A DNA stretch of 64,000 nucleotides from Tethya wilhelma. Taxonomy: Eukaryota; Porifera; Demospongiae; Tethyida; Tethyidae. The notes under the pieces were generated by a model, which did not search any database, was not told where the DNA came from, and worked only from the letters and a program-made list of their open reading frames with translations. Both the position numbers and the translations under genes were made by a program. The DNA lies in assembly GCA_964030475.1 (NCBI GenBank), contig CAXIPT010000006.1, positions 6,351,495 to 6,415,494 of the forward strand. The letters run 5' to 3'. Position 1 is the first letter of the stretch. Each line of letters opens with the position of its first letter. Shown piece after piece: positions 22,665 through 34,069 of this stretch.

Positions 22665-22815
22665 ATCTCAAGATTTTTCCAATAATTTTTCATGCATGCA
22701 CCAGAATTAGACACCCATTGCTACACTATTGTAACTATTTGTATTATGGTCGCTATATTGATTATATGATCGAACTCATCACATAAGTGCTAAAATGAAG
22801 GTTTTTCTTCTGTAG

Positions 22816-23208
22816 GTCCTCCTCTACCACCACCCAGAGAGAGTATAAGGCTCATTAATACTAGTGGTGTGCGTGGTCCTACCGGATATGTCTCTGCAGA
22901 ATTAGAATGGGCAGAACCTAATAGCAGTGATGTTGCTAGCTATCTACTCACAACTACAATTGTTGGGAATGGAAATATCATTAGGGTACATGAAACTACA
23001 GTTGATAGGGAAACACATACTATTATTCAATTTGATGTTAATTCGGATAGTACTAGCCTCACTCTTATAGTAGAGTTTGAAACAATTAACATATGTAGAC
23101 AAACGTCCCTTAACAGTGAAGTTGCATTATTTCTGATTACATTGGATCCTCCTCCTACTCTTACTACTACTACTGCTGCTGCTACTACTACTCCACCTGA
23201 TAGTTCAG
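22816..23208 (+). CDS. FN3-like exon of plus-strand Ig receptor gene, copy 1
   Basis: Acceptor TTTTTCTTCTGTAG, donor GTATGT, both phase 1; 393 bp. It encodes a PPLPPPRESIRL start, then ELEWAEPNSSDVASY, ending in a strand LTLIVEFETINIC. This resembles an FN3 domain without the full consensus. A Thr/Pro-rich stalk (TLTTTTAAATTTPPDSS) follows, as expected just outside a membrane anchor. Likely order: Ig exon at 18986, this exon (once or twice), then the transmembrane exon at 31333. The open reading frame includes no start of its own. Confidence 0.68.
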
Positions 23209-23286
23209 GTATGTGTAGTATATAATTATGTGTCTTTTGTTATTAATATACAGGATACTAATTACACAGGAATGACATGGATGATT

Positions 23287-23373
23287 AGCCTCGTTCCCAG
23301 GTTGTTGTTTTTTTGAGATCTTTCCTTATTTTCGAAGAAAATACTCAAAAAGGAGGAGCCTGGTAATGAGGCT
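23287..23373. mobile_element. Mini AGCCTCG hairpin, 87 bp
   Basis: AGCCTCGTTCCCAGG and CCTGGTAATGAGGCT flank a second inverted repeat containing TTTTCGAAGAAAA. Present again at 24657-24743 through the tandem duplication. Flanks agree weakly. Confidence 0.6.
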
Positions 23374-24185
23374 AATGGAACTGTTCCCAGTTCTCTCCAT
23401 ATGAATATTATGGGTGGTCAGACATATCACTGAACAAGTAATATATTATTCACATGTACTAAAACTCTACATATCTCGAGTTTCTAAGAGTGCACGGCTC
23501 TCTTATTTTTCTCTTATGCTAGCACAAGGCTCCTTTAACACTGCTTCTTTTATTGCAGCTGTCAAGAAGAAACTTTGGACTTTTAGCATTTGGTCAGTGT
23601 TTTTTCACTCACTATTTGCCAGAATTAAACCAAATTTGAACCCTGTATTTTTTTTACTATTTCTTTAGAGATCAACGGCCATTCAACATATAATTCAACT
23701 GTTTTTCAAATAATTGCTAGGCAAGAGCTATATCAACGATGTCATGTTTGAAAAATCAAAAACTTGCAAGCATGGCACTTTAAAAAATGGTTATGTTTGC
23801 CTGTTAGAGATAATTATGCTTGAAAATGAGATTTGAGCCTGTAAAACCAAATGCATGGTGAGTTTGTTTGGTTTTTTTCTTCAATTTTTAGCTTTTACAC
23901 TTATGTCTCTTTTCTAAAACTTGCTAACTTGATAGTTGACACATTTGTTTTTTGTCTGTACACTTGTGTGCATCATGGGCTGCTTTGTATTTGACTGAAG
24001 TTCGAAAGACCTGGGTTTGATCCCATGCAGCTAGATCTCAAGATTTTTCCAATAATTTTTCATGCATGCACCAGAATTAGACACCCATTGCTACACTATT
24101 GTAACTATTTGTATTATGGTCGCTATATTGATTATATGATCGAACTCATCACATAAGTGCTAAAATGAAGGTTTTTCTTCTGTAG

Positions 24186-24578
24186 GTCCTCCTCTACCAC
24201 CACCCAGAGAGAGTATAAGGCTCATTAATACTAGTGGTGTGCGTGGTCCTACCGGATATGTCTCTGCAGAATTAGAATGGGCAGAACCTAATAGCAGTGA
24301 TGTTGCTAGCTATCTACTCACAACTACAATTGTTGGGAATGGAAATATCATTAGGGTACATGAAACTACAGTTGATAGGGAAACACATACTATTATTCAA
24401 TTTGATGTTAATTCGGATAGTACTAGCCTCACTCTTATAGTAGAGTTTGAAACAATTAACATATGTAGACAAACGTCCCTTAACAGTGAAGTTGCATTAT
24501 TTCTGATTACATTGGATCCTCCTCCTACTCTTACTACTACTACTGCTGCTGCTACTACTACTCCACCTGATAGTTCAG
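24186..24578 (+). CDS. FN3-like exon, duplicated copy 2
   Basis: Identical in sequence, splice sites and phase to 22816-23208. Being phase 1-1, the extra exon could be spliced in without disturbing the frame, giving a receptor with two identical FN3-stalk modules. Whether it is real depends on the assembly. Confidence 0.6.
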
Positions 24579-25357
24579 GTATGTGTAGTATATAATTATG
24601 TGTCTTTTGTTATTAATATACAGGATACTAATTACACAGGAATGACATGGATGATTAGCCTCGTTCCCAGGTTGTTGTTTTTTTGAGATCTTTCCTTATT
24701 TTCGAAGAAAATACTCAAAAAGGAGGAGCCTGGTAATGAGGCTAATGGAACTGTTCCCAGTTCTCTCCATATGAATATTATGGGTGGTCAGACATATCAC
24801 TGAACAAGTAATATATTATTCACATGTACTAAAACTCTACATATCTCGAGTTTCTAAGAGTGCACGGCTCTCTTATTTTTCTCTTATGCTAGCACAAGGC
24901 TCTTTTAACACTGCTTCTTTTATTGCAGCTGTCAAGAAGAAACTTTGGACTTTTAGCATTTGGTCAGTGTTTTTTCACTCACTATTTGCCAGAATTAAAC
25001 CAAATTTGAACCCTGTATTTTTTTTACTATTTCTTTAGAGATCAACGGCCATTCAACATATAATTCAACTGTTTTTCAAATAATTGCTAGGCAAGAGCTA
25101 TATCAACGATGTCATGTTTGAAAAATCAAAAACTTGCAAGCATGGCACTTTAAAAAATGGTTATGTTTGCCTGTTAGAGATAATTATGCTTGAAAATGAG
25201 ATTTGAGCCTGTAAAACCAAATGCATGGTGAGTTTGTTTGGTTTTTTTCTTCAATTTTTAGCTTTTACACTTATGTCTCTTTTCTAAAACTTGCTAACTT
25301 GATAGTTGACACATTTGTTTTTTGTCTGTACACTTGTGTGCATCATGGGCTGCTTAA

Positions 25358-26023
25358 GGGTGCTCGGACATAGCAATGCATATTATAGTATAGTAGACGC
25401 ATTACTAACCATCTGTAGATAATGAGATTCATAAACCACTAATGATATTCATACAAACCGCTACACCGCTACATGTATGCAATACTACTACGTACATTTG
25501 TGGTCAGGTACTTACGTGCATGTATATCCAGTCTAAAATCACATTTTATTTGTCTATTTTTAAACTACTTCCTGGTAGGATGTCATACGGAGCTAGTACT
25601 TTGCACATGGTGTTCTAAAAATAACACGAACAGACTGTCGGAGCCTTTTTCCAATTAAGCGCTCAGAACCTGAGCTACGGTAAGGTAGATAGTGAAAAAT
25701 CATACTTCTGAACAAGAACATGCAAAAAGCCTCCCCGAGAGTCTCTAGAGGTAATAGAGAGAAGCGCTCAGAAAAAAATTGGTGGCCTAATCATGGACGA
25801 TTAGTGAGTTTTATGAATTTTAAGGTTTGAAAAATTTATTCCATTAGCTGCTTGTTTTTCTAAGCAAGATTTTTTTTGAAGGGCTCTTTTCTTGTTTATG
25901 AGCTGCTAGTAGTTAGTATTATAAGTGTGCAAGCACTCGCCTACTCTAGTTGCAACGTTTTTGCTGAGATTTGGCCCATAGCAACCAGCTACAATTCCGT
26001 GCGTGGGTGGTATCTGAGCACCC
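25358..26023. mobile_element. TTAA-flanked MITE (GGGTGCTCGGACA ends)
   Basis: GGGTGCTCGGA and TCTGAGCACCC form the ends, with TTAA on both sides (25354-25357, 26024-26027). No transposase inside. piggyBac- or Kolobok-type mobilisation is inferred from the TTAA duplication. Confidence 0.65.
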
Positions 26024-26027
26024 TTAA

Positions 26028-27067
26028 AGTAGAGTTTATTGGTAGTATTGCATGTTACTGTTGTCTAAGATTGTGAAGGAGAGTGTCAGAGGTATAAATG
26101 CCATGAAAAAAGAGCAGTCAAATAACTATAATGTTCGATGAGACAGCATTTCTTGATCAAGAAGAAGGTGATATATCTTTGTCAGCATGTCAGTGTCACT
26201 GTGAAATTGTAAATAGAAGTGCATGGTCTGAGCAGCATTGTCTGTGCCTCAAGTCTTTTTTCCCTTCAGGCATTTTGCTTTTTCTACGCTCTCTGTATAG
26301 CTTGACTTTAACAAGAGCTAGGCCTGTACATGTATATGCAAATTTCAATATTTTTATGTGACATAACTTGGACTACGTTTATATGTTCAACACATTTTGA
26401 GAATTTGCACAATTTGCAAATTGCGCAGCACATTTTGGAAATTTTCAAAATGCGTACCATACTACGCATTTTAAATTATTTCTAAAATGTGCAAGAGCAT
26501 TGTGCAATTTGCAAACTGCGTAGTTTTAAATTTGTGCATGTCAAATTGCACAACAGCAAAAACAAAGCCAACCCCTACTCAATTAACCTTGTACCATAAG
26601 TGCTTATTACTGAACTTTGAAGCCTTAAAAATAATAGGCTGCATGCATGCATGTCAAGCTATTCCCTACCTGACAGTCCTGGGTAAGAAGACTAGCTATC
26701 TAAGTTTGAAATCGGTTCCCAGCAGAAGGGTGTTGTGGGACGACCACATGAAGTTCTTGGAATATTGTCCAGTATGACTATGCCAGCAAGACAGAATCAC
26801 TAGATCCATATGATCAGTGCCATTCAGTTGAAACATGTGCACACTGATGTGAGGTAGAGAACACACATAGGGGCTTTGATTTTAACTTGTATGAGTTTGA
26901 TCAATTGTCAGGTAGCTATAGCCTGAAGACATGCAAGACTATCGATTGGAACTGCAAGATGTAAAGTACATACAAGAAAATCATATCAGGTAGTTAGGTC
27001 CTTGAATAAGACTAAGGTTATGTAGCTGCTACAATAACTACTGTTGATGAAGAGATATGTCAGCTTT
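26028..27067. other. No gene seen; low-complexity TTTGCAAATTGC repeats
   Basis: 26380-26540 is a mosaic of TTGCACAATTTGCAAA-like palindromic words, repeated at 27810-27970. A CATGCATGCATGTCAAG block with CCCTACCTGACAG appears at 26640-26675 and 27675-27770. Short ORFs only. Confidence 0.45.
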
Positions 27068-27613
27068 AGCCTCGATTGTTCCTAGGCTCCAGCTCCTTTG
27101 CGAATATTTTCTTTGAAAATAAGGAAGCAGAGAGCCTGGTACCAGTAATCATGTGAGTGATGTACAGGGTAGATGTCTGGTAGACATGAGGCGAGTCATC
27201 ATGACACGCTATATCTAGAATGCATCATGCACTTGCTCCAGTCAGTTGAGATGATCAAAATTTTTGCTAGCTACGAGCTCTGATGGAGATAAGAAAAAAA
27301 CAGTCAGTAGTCTCCAATGATTCTCTAAAAGGCAACAGATAAATGGCAGTCTCTCGAAATTAGCGTTTTCAGTCATGTGTCCCATCTCAATCTTTAAGTC
27401 TGGCCGAAACATGGCACAAAACAAAAGTGACTATCGCAAAAGCTGTTTTGGAAGTACATGATCTCTTAATTGCAAACAAGAAATGACTTTGAATAAGCGA
27501 ATGGTAGTTTTTTCGCTCAAGCGATCTTCTGTTCCGTTCTGTTTGCAGGCTCTCTCCTTCCTTTTTTTCGAAGAAAATATTTGTGAAGGAGGAGCTAGCC
27601 CGGGAACAAGGCT
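27068..27613. mobile_element. AGCCTCG-family element, 546 bp
   Basis: Left AGCCTCGATTGTTCC and right GGGAACAAGGCT ends, each continuing into a hairpin with TTCGAAGAAAATA or TTTGAAAATAAGG. Flanks ATGTCAGCTTT (27057-27067) and ATGTCAGCTTC (27614-27624) match at 10 of 11 positions. Confidence 0.75.
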
Positions 27614-28061
27614 ATGTCAGCTTCACGAGCTACAACCAGACTGAGTGTGATACAAGTGTCTCATATAGATCCACTGCATGCATGCATGTCAAGTTAGCTC
27701 AGCATGTAATACTAAATTATGTACCAAAGACTATACACGGCACACTGCAGCTAGATTCCCTACCTGACAGGCTGAAAGAATACAGTGCTTTTTATAAGCC
27801 TTCTTCCAATAGTTTCTAAATTGCACAACTGGTATATGTCGTTTCTGGTTTGCACAACTCAATTGCACAATTTGCAAACTGCGCACAAAATTGTGCAATT
27901 TTCAAAATGCATGCACATTTTGACGATTTCCAAAATGCGTTGCGCAATTTACAAATTGGGGTGCAATGGGGGTACCTCGTTAGGTGAACTATTGCACAAA
28001 GGTCAACTGTGTCCTACCTCCTCTGCCACGGTTCTACCCTGAGTGTCACGTGCGTGACGTC

Positions 28062-28124
28062 GCGTACCAGGCCCTCTCCCTAGCTCCTTAGTTTTCAACT
28101 GGAGGGAGGGGCCTGGGGACGAGG
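28062..28124. repeat. AGCCTCG-family right terminus only
   Basis: CCAGGCCCTCTCCC pairs with GGGAGGGGCCTGG and is followed by GGACGAGGCT. A CACGTGCGTGACGTC stretch precedes it, as inside the full copies. Confidence 0.5.
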
Positions 28125-28189
28125 CTACACACACCGGCACACACACTACCGTAATCCTCTGCACGTGCTACGCACCTGCCGAGGCTTAA

Positions 28190-28700
28190 TAATTGCAAGA
28201 CCACACTGCACATTATTCAGTATTTAGCAAAACCTACTCATTGCACAGTGCTGAGACTTTACACACTAGTTCAGCTATAATTTATGCTACTCTAGGCTGA
28301 ATTTGGTTGTTGGCACAAGTTTAGCCAACTGAAATGAAGAGCTCAAAATTTAGCAATTTTTTGATGTCAAATATCTGCAATAGTAGGCTTCGTGGAGTGA
28401 ATCAAGGCAGACACGCAGAAATACAACTGTAATTGTGAGGGTCTAGCGAAGAGATTTTAAAAAATCGCTTACTTGCTTGGGAAATATAGTGAGGTTTGTT
28501 GATTTTCGACTCACGCTGAGGTCGAGTCTGCTCACTGTACGAGTGTTTCTTTCATTTTACGAAGCAGTAATCCACAAAAACTCTTCGCCAGTCCCTAGTC
28601 AGTATTAAAAAAAAACAAGCTCTGAAAGCACTAGAGCAAAGATGAACTGCCTTATCTATGGCTATGTTTGACGTCAAAAATTTTATGGCCATATCTCCGC
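28190..28700 (+). repeat. Dispersed repeat, inverted relative at 62380-62860
   Basis: Colinear in reverse with 62380-62860 (for example GCTGAATTTGGTTGTTGGCAC, CTCACAATTACAGTTG, CTCGTACAGTGAG and GACTAGGGACTGGCGAAG). Part of it recurs at 50880-51090. No coding sequence; class unknown. Confidence 0.65.
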
Positions 28701-28809
28701 CATTTTGAACTAAACTGATACTAATTTTGACGAAAATATTTCTTTTCGTTTAATTAAATACGAACGGTATCCCGGAACCTTAAACTGGACTGCTGGCCAA
28801 GAGTTGAGC

Positions 28810-29445
28810 ATAAAAATGAAGTAGTCATGTGCCGAAACTGAGACTATGCCTTGTTCCAGTACTATCGCACTGCCCATTCCTACACTACTAATATTTTTAC
28901 TACTTGTTCATTAACTTTTTTCAACACTACAGTGTGGAGACTATCAGAGACTGGTTATAGTACGTGCACTTCATTATGCTGGAAGCTAGTGCGCATGCAC
29001 ATAATAATAGCACATGGATAATGACCTTTGAACTCTATCTGCAAAGATGGCTGCATTGTAGTACATGAATTTATACACTAAGTTTCAAAGCTTTCTAGTT
29101 TTTGTTTTGTTTAAAGAATGTAGTACCCATGAAAAGAACACACTTTGTGCTGTCAAAGTTGGCTCAACACATTCTGGTTAAATCACTTTTCAAGTAAGTC
29201 AGTTAGGAGAACAAAAACAGTACTATGGTGACTTCCCACTAGCGCTCTCTATGAGTGCTGAGGAAAGTTTTTGTGAGTTTTAAGCCTTGGATGCAGTTGA
29301 TAATCTGTCATTGAGAGCCTTTAAGCAACTTTGAAGGTTTAATTTTGTTTCACTTATAGATTTTTATAGTGACCAACATTTTGTATTGTGTCTATGGGAC
29401 AGGCGGCCCATTCCTACTATACGTATTACCATACGTATGATACTA
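28810..29445 (-). repeat. Inverted, shortened copy of the GTAGGAATGGGC element
   Basis: Reads in reverse the sequence of 8243-9262: a GTAGTCATGTGCCGAAA start, the TTGTTCATT.ACTTTTTT region, and a GGCCCATTCCTACTATACGTA end. Confidence 0.65.
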
Positions 29446-30199
29446 TAGTGACAGTTTGTGCTATTTATACAGTGCTTTCAGTCTAGAGAGTAAAATTTCT
29501 GCAATGTGAGTTAAATTTACAACTTAATTTTTTTGAAATTTATAGCTTCGTTGTTGCTTACTTTGCACTAATATGCATATTTTTACACTAAGGAATTGTT
29601 TAGTAGCATCAAATGTAGTGAGTGTATCGTGCAACTAGCAGAATAAAAAATGTGGGCATGGCACAAAATCGGCTTTTTATACTAATTTTCCTGTATTGCT
29701 CAAAATAAACGTTTTGAAATAAATTTAGTATCCACAGATAGACAAATATATGCATGGTAATTATTCTGCCAAACTTTAAGATCTTACCCAGTATTTTTTT
29801 CTCACTTTATTACTCTAACCGATAAATGTTAATTAACTGTTTTTTTTTAAGATGATTGAAGCGCTTATAAGACTTCAAATTTTGTACAAACATATTTTAA
29901 TTATTACTGAACTACCCAAACAAATCTCAAACCCTAGCCGGAAATAGTTTGTATCTTATTACCCTAACCGATCACACAGTACAGCAAAAAGCAAGAGCCT
30001 TTGGATGTCTGCCATCTGTCACCAAAGTGTTGCCATGGCAACATTTTCACATTCAATACACTAAAATGTTTCATGAACATGTGCAATCACTAACCAGTTA
30101 TTGTGGATGGTTGGTTTTGGAGTTATTCATCTTTTTAGTTGGCAAACTAGGATTTTGTGGAATTGTACTCTCTAGACTGAAAGCACTGTACAATTCAGG

Positions 30200-30260
30200 T
30201 CCTTTGTATTGCATGTCTCTTTGGATCATGCATGTTGTTGTCATCCTCTCTTGTATGTAA
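30200..30260 (+). pseudogene. Decayed duplicate of the transmembrane exon
   Basis: After an acceptor CAATTCAG it reads in phase 1 GPLYCMSLWIMHVVVILSCM and a stop. Nucleotide alignment to the exon at 31333 (CAATTCAGGT, TTGTATTGCA, TTGCCATCCTCTC) shows common origin. The stop cuts the membrane helix, so it is either dead or an alternative short end. Confidence 0.5.
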
Positions 30261-30348
30261 CTAAACAGTAAACATAGCACTAACTCTAGAGGACGTTACA
30301 AAACGGGATAATTTTAGCCAAATGGAAAAACTTATAACAATTATTCGA

Positions 30349-31290
30349 TAATCATACGTACGGTAGTACGTATAGTAGGAATGGGCCAACTGTCCCATTG
30401 ACACAATACAAATTGTTCATGCTTATAAACTTTCAAGGAAAGAAAGCTAAGCCTTCAAATGCATTTAATAGCCTCCCACAGACAGTTTATATACTGTATT
30501 AACTAAGAAAACTGGGAGAAAGTTTCTAGAGCACTCTGGAGAGAGCGCTGACGAGAAGCCACAACACTTTGAGTGCAATTTTGTTCTCCCCTTCCTTCCT
30601 TCCTTCCTTTCTAACTGACTTACTTGAACGCGATTTCCAGACAAACAAAAGGCATTGAGCCAACTTTGACCATATAGTAGGACTTCAATTCATCTGTAGT
30701 ACGTCCTTTTCTACTCACAACTTTGCTGGCGAAAAGGCAGCAAACAAAATCTAGGTAGCTTTGAAACTCTTGATATAAAATACTGTACTTTTTATTTAGC
30801 CATTTTTATGTAGGTAAAGGTCTTGCATGTCTATAATACTTAATACTCTAATAATGCTTTTTGTAGAGAGACTCAGACTGACTAGTCTCTGCTGTGTGGT
30901 TGTCTCCATGCAATTGAGCACCTTGGTGTTTAAAATAGTGAATGAACAAGTTGTAAAGATTTTATAAAAATGAAAAGTGTAGGAATGGGCAGTGCTGTAA
31001 AAAGCAAGGAAACAAGACAAGTCTCTGAATTTCAGCAGATGACTACTTCGTTTTTTGTACCCAACTTTCAAACATTACTGCATGTGTATCTATATTCTAC
31101 ATGCTTGTTATTTCATCCAAATTAGTTTGCATTAACTCACGTCAATTGAGCCAAATAACCGACATTAATAACTTGAGCCATGAAAATAAAGTAGTCATGT
31201 GCCGAAATTCAGAGACTTGTCTTGTTTCCTTGCTTTTTACAGCACTGCCCATTCCTGCACTTTTCATTTTTATAAAATTTTTACAACTTG
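30349..31290 (+). repeat. GTAGGAATGGGC element, copy 2
   Basis: Colinear with 8243-9262 including the TACGTACGGTAGTACGTA start, (CTTC)n tract, and terminal hairpin (30950-31060 with 31190-31280). It ends just upstream of the transmembrane exon. Confidence 0.7.
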
Positions 31291-31332
31291 TCATATGTAT
31301 AAAGGCCATTTTTCGTATTTTCTGCAATTCAG

Positions 31333-31463
31333 GTTGTGATTTATATTGCAAGCTTTTTTTGGTCATGCTTGCTGTTGCCATCCTCTCATTGGTTATAAAC
31401 ATCATCCTCATCATAGTCATAGTTAAGCTGGTCAAATATATCATGGACCATTGTCCTCCTAAG
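31333..31463 (+). CDS. Transmembrane exon of plus-strand Ig receptor gene
   Basis: Acceptor TTTCTGCAATTCAG, phase 1 start, donor GTAAGT, phase 0 end. It encodes a short Cys-containing juxtamembrane piece (GCDLYCK), a 20-plus residue hydrophobic helix (LAVAILSLVINIILIIVIV) and a basic/polar start of a cytoplasmic tail (KLVKYIMDHCPPK). The phase 1 start matches the phase 1 end of the FN3-stalk exons. Further tail exons were not identified. Confidence 0.6.
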
Positions 31464-32592
31464 GTAAGTTCATTGAATACACTTCATAATTGCCCATGTT
31501 GTGTGTGTTTTGCGTGCTAGCCTTGTAAAACCATTGAGATAATCACTTACCGTATAGCGACCGTGTAAATTTGGAGGGCTTAAAAATTTGGCATCCCATT
31601 TTAGCATGATTGGCAATTTAAATTAATTTTAGCAATTTAATTCTGCATGCTGCATTGTTTATATGTGTACGCGTGCGTATAAAACTGTTTGGTGATTTTT
31701 AACTTGGCAATTTGAAGAAGAATTTGCCAAATTTACCCACTATTTAAGGTATATTAAGTCATGCAATTTTTGCAGTCATTATCTGACCATGCATGAAGAA
31801 CAACCACAATAATTTAAATCCTATAATAATTTTATTAATTATTATACTTCCCTTTGTAATGATCAACATAATGTAGAAAAACTATTTAACCATTGTGTTA
31901 TCAATTTCTTCCTATAATGAAAAGGCACCAAGGTGCCTTACCCTTGGTGCTGTAACAAATTGTATGCTATGTACGATCAATGATGCATGCTCACACATGC
32001 TGAATAAATCTACCAGTAGTCATGAACCGTGAGCTTGCTGGAGGATACTGAACATACAACTCTACATACATGATAGACTACATAGAAAATTTAAAACCAA
32101 TTTAGTCACTACAAGTGATTGATCTGATTAGGCTACATTAATTTTGATAACTGCAAACTGTATGCTGTAAGGCTACTGCACAGTGCTGTGACTATAAACC
32201 AACCACTGAGTTACCTGTCATGCATAACTAAGTTTCAATAAAAGCTTGTTTATAATATGCCAAAACAGCATGCTTAAGAAGAGTATAGAGGCTAAATTTA
32301 CCTACAAAGTAAGTCAGTAGCCCTTCTCAGCTCCTCCTGTGTTCTGTCAAGTAAAACGTTTAGCTTTCATTCAACTCTAAACTATAGGGGTACGCTAAGT
32401 GTAATCATAGATAATTAACTTGAGGTTAATTATCTCTGGTGTAATCCTCGCTACGCTTCAAAGGAAGGTCACGTTCCCCAATTCTGGCAAAGATCGTCAC
32501 AAGTCTGTGCACCAGGGCAAAGATCGTCTCAGTAAAAACCTACTATCTAACTTGGCCCAAAAAGTCACAAGGCACTTTATCCACGCTCTAAA
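31464..32592. other. No gene seen; TACCGTA-type end at about 31550
   Basis: Presumed intron or downstream region. A TACCGTATAGCGACCGTG start followed by AAATTTGG and TTGGCAATTT words suggests a degraded TACCGTA MITE. No supported exon. Confidence 0.4.
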
Positions 32593-33105
32593 TAGGCCTT
32601 GATAGATTATGCCGACATAATTTCGAGCATAATAGGTACTCTTGAGCATCAAGAATTATGCTAGCATAATAGGCTGAATTTTTGGACCATCCCAGCATAA
32701 TAGGCTGGTGGATTAACAGCACCTGATGGAGTGAATGCCCTGTAGTCTCAGTAGTCACCTATATTATCGGTTACACATTCTAAGTGTGTGTTATAAGCAG
32801 CATGCAGCCGAAAGAGAATTTTCACTGTTGGTTAACTCCTTTTCTGATCGACAAGAATCTTTGTTAGAGAACTATATTCAATTAGTCTCAGTCATGATGC
32901 AGTATAGCTACAGAAACATGTAATTAATATGGTCTCCCAATTTGTTTATCATTGAAAATCGATAGTTTTTGTGACATTTTTGGTAGCATAATCGACAACT
33001 TGAGAAGCATATTAGGCAGATTTTGGAGCATAATTAATAGGGCCATTCTTTGAGCATAAAAGAAAAGAAAAATAGGCAGTCTTGAGCATAATCTATCAAG
33101 GCCTA
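32593..33105. mobile_element. MITE with 8-bp duplication, TAGGCCTTGATAGATTATGC TIR
   Basis: Perfect ends TAGGCCTTGATAGATTATGC and complement; GCTCTAAA directly repeats at 32585-32592 and 33106-33113. The interior repeats GCATAAT(A/C)G(G/A)-like words many times near both ends, a plausible transposase-binding array. An 8-bp TSD is typical of hAT and P superfamilies. No transposase. Confidence 0.75.
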
Positions 33106-33289
33106 GCTCTAAAGCTACAGTTTAATCTCCCAAGTTGGCCTGAGACTAGTTCATGTTGAGGCAAAGTGCCTTATATTTACTTTTGTGAGAAAACACTGAA
33201 GTACAGCCAAGATACGGCACCACGAAGTTTACCTTGGTCTGCGTCATCCACGAAAAATCTCAATTGAACCCAAACATGACCTCGCTTCG

Positions 33290-33480
33290 CTCAGAATAAC
33301 GCACACTAACAAATGGGCGTGATTAGCAGGTGTGGCCTCAAAGCTTAGCATTCAGAGAGGCTGAAAAGCCTCAAATCTCAGGAACACAGGTTTTTGTTGA
33401 ATGCTACGTGTAATTTTTTTAGATAATCTCGATTATTTTACCTTGGTATGCCACTTTTGAAGACTAGAGCTGCCGTTTTT
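33290..33480 (-). repeat. AAGCCTCGG repeat family, reversed copy
   Basis: Reverse match to 4960-5095: AAAGCCTCAAATCTCAG, GTGTGGCCTCAAAGCTTAGC and TAATTTTTTTAGATAATCTC. Confidence 0.55.
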
Positions 33481-33904
33481 GAGATATAGAGTGAACAAAA
33501 AATTCCACAGACAGAAATATAACCATAACCCATGCGCACACCAAGGGTTATAATGACCATGATGTGAGAAAATTTTGGGTCTACAAAAATGGCACGGATA
33601 CCCATTAAAATATGCCAAACCTCCAATTTTTCTCCATCTATTTATTTTTCTTCTACCTTCTCACACCATATCTCAGAGACCATTCACTTTTAGAAGCTGA
33701 TTCTTGAACGAACAAACTTTGTTTCTTTGTTTTCAGTTGCTTTTGCTATTGTTTTTTTGTATCTCTCATTGAGTCGCTAGATACAAGGCAAAAAGCACCT
33801 TCTCCATATATGGCAGCCATTCATTTCTACACTCATGCATAGTTCACAAGCTACTTGGGAATTCAAGTTGACGACCCTTCACCAATTACTTCCAATGGAA
33901 CAAT

Positions 33905-34069
33905 CGATCTCGACCTAACAGATCCCACAATCTCACCCTAAAATGTCAGCACTCAAGAGTCAACTGTTATCAGTACTCATTTTTCATCAATGCCCCATTC
34001 ACCTGGAACAATCTACCCAGCGAGATCGTAAACTCTACCTCTCTGCATCTTTTCAGGAACAAACTATAG
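33905..34069 (+). pseudogene. C-terminal tail of a LINE reverse transcriptase
   Basis: The plus strand reads INAPFTWNNLPSEIVNSTS followed by LHLFRNKL and a stop, the characteristic last block of CR1/Jockey-like ORF2 proteins (compare FWNSLPREIVELSST in the element at 48627). About 50 residues only; no RT core. Confidence 0.6.

Larger units (their letters stand above)
22617..25355 (+). repeat. Direct tandem duplication, 2 x 1370 bp
   Basis: Unit 1 (22617-23986) and unit 2 (23987-25355) are the same sequence apart from one difference noticed (C at 23533, T at 24903). Each unit carries the 3' part of the tRNA-like sequence, the complete FN3 exon, an 87-bp AGCCTCG hairpin (23287 and 24657) and downstream intron. 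A TTAA-flanked MITE starts exactly at the end of unit 2. Either a very recent exon duplication or a haplotype/assembly duplication. Confidence 0.88.

Noticed and set aside
28140..28190. CRISPR-like or regularly spaced repeats
   Set aside because: Repeats found in the window are dispersed MITEs or two-unit tandems; no array of short repeats with unique spacers exists.
33433..33626. Two overlapping minus-strand ORFs with hydrophobic residues
   Set aside because: They overlap the AAGCCTCGG-family repeat; no initiation or splice evidence.
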